Positions 14,567 through 15,011 of a DNA stretch of 15,011 bases are shown here, in pieces. The translations under genes were made by a program, and so were the position numbers. The DNA is taken from the NCBI GenBank assembly GCA_030146225.1, contig JASLCA010000016.1, forward strand, positions 1 through 15,011, written 5' to 3'. The notes under the pieces were generated by a model, which was not told the origin of the DNA, ran no database searches, and saw nothing but the letters and a program-made list of their open reading frames with translations. Positions within the stretch are counted from its first letter, which is position 1; each line of letters starts with the position of its first letter. Source of the stretch: Sphingobacterium sp. (lineage in GTDB: Bacteria; Bacteroidota; Bacteroidia; Sphingobacteriales; Sphingobacteriaceae).

Positions 14567-15011
14567 ATGAAATACGTATACCTATTTCTTTCCTTTATTC
14601 TTATGAGTTCCTCTGGATCCGCTCAAGACATTTTACAGGATATAAGGGATTATAGAACTGCCCAAGCCAATCAACTTAAAAAATCTGCTAATGGCCCTAT
14701 TGGGGATGAATATATGGATCAGCTCCACTATTTTGAGCCAGATGCACAGTTTAAGGTATGGGCAGAGGTGGAATACTTATACAACGAACCTAGCTTTCGC
14801 ATGCCTACCTCGGATGGCACGAGTAAGCAATTCAAGCGCTATGCCGTACTCCGCTTTCAGCTAAAGGGCCAGCCACTTCAACTCTGCGTATATGAAAATG
14901 CGGACCGCTTTCAAGCTGCGGCTAGCGCAGATTATCTTTTCCTGCCTTTTCTGGATTTGACAACTGGAGAAAGCACTTATGAGAGTGGTCGCTACCTAGA
15001 CTTAAAAAAGC
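14567..15011 (+). CDS. DUF1684 domain protein, exported (3' end cut by window edge)
   Basis: The frame opens at ATG 14567-14569 and stays open to the window end, giving 148 codons of an incomplete protein. It begins MKYVYLFLSFILMSSSGSAQ, a signal peptide with a probable cleavage after SAQ or A19, so the protein is exported to the periplasm. The rest matches the DUF1684 family: FKVWAEVEYLYNEPSFRMPT (63-82), FKRYAVLRFQLKG (90-102), LQLCVYEN (105-112) and DYLFLPFLDLTTGESTYESG (124-143) followed by RYLDL. The remaining C-terminus, normally with the conserved Asn-Pro and cysteine-rich end, lies outside. The biochemical function of the family is unknown to me. It is the only plus-strand gene in the window, divergent from ruvX, with its own promoter. 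Confidence 0.88.
   Translation, partial: MKYVYLFLSFILMSSSGSAQDILQDIRDYRTAQANQLKKSANGPIGDEYMDQLHYFEPDAQFKVWAEVEYLYNEPSFRMPTSDGTSKQFKRYAVLRFQLKGQPLQLCVYENADRFQAAASADYLFLPFLDLTTGESTYESGRYLDLKK

Noticed and set aside
1..15011. Search for CRISPR arrays, insertion sequences, transposases or integrases
   Set aside because: No regularly spaced repeats, no terminal inverted repeats with a transposase and no recombinase motif were seen.

Overview
The window looks like chromosomal DNA of a member of the Bacteroidota, most likely of the Sphingobacteriaceae type (lineage is inference). Support comes from the gene families: a short Wza-type lipoprotein, a tyrosine kinase ending in a Gly-Tyr tail, a PHP-type phosphatase starting with a phylum-typical sequence, and a DUF1684 lipoprotein-like gene. 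Two -7 boxes of the Bacteroidota form TAnnTTTG are also present, and clear Shine-Dalgarno sequences are absent.

Positions 1-12837 hold one strand-uniform (minus) exopolysaccharide or capsule locus with at least ten genes. In order of transcription they are: an undecaprenyl-phosphate sugar-1-phosphate transferase that starts the repeat unit (12837-11425); a small outer-membrane beta-barrel protein (11367-10648); a large, unrecognised, multi-domain lipoprotein (10554-8941); a PHP-family tyrosine phosphatase with a GTG start (8794-8060); a Wza-type export lipoprotein (7975-7175); a Wzc-type chain-length and tyrosine-kinase protein (7099-4712); an Fe-S protein of the FrhB-like family (4652-3348); a Wzx-type flippase (3306-1768); a polysaccharide pyruvyl transferase (1680-547); and the start of a Wzy-like polymerase that runs off the window (538-1). 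Together they give a Wzx/Wzy-dependent pathway: initiation on lipid carrier, pyruvyl decoration, flipping, polymerisation under kinase/phosphatase control, and export. No glycosyltransferase that would extend the unit is inside the window; these would be expected further downstream (below position 1).

Positions 12838-13487 carry no gene. The part next to the locus (about 12838-13130) is very AT-rich. The rest (about 13180-13430) is richer in GC and in small dyads and is unexplained. It ends in a clear intrinsic terminator (13432-13458) belonging to the next operon.

Positions 13488-14338 hold a two-gene housekeeping operon on the minus strand, ruvX(yqgF)-ybeY, whose stop and start codons overlap by one base. 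A divergent intergenic region (14339-14566) contains a good Bacteroidota promoter for a plus-strand DUF1684 gene that is cut by the window end.

The parts most worth a second look are the unrecognised lipoprotein plus beta-barrel pair inside the export locus, the hairpins placed in the gaps around the phosphatase and the exporter/kinase genes, the hexanucleotide repeat encoding the kinase tyrosine tail, and the hairpin-rich 13180-13430 segment.
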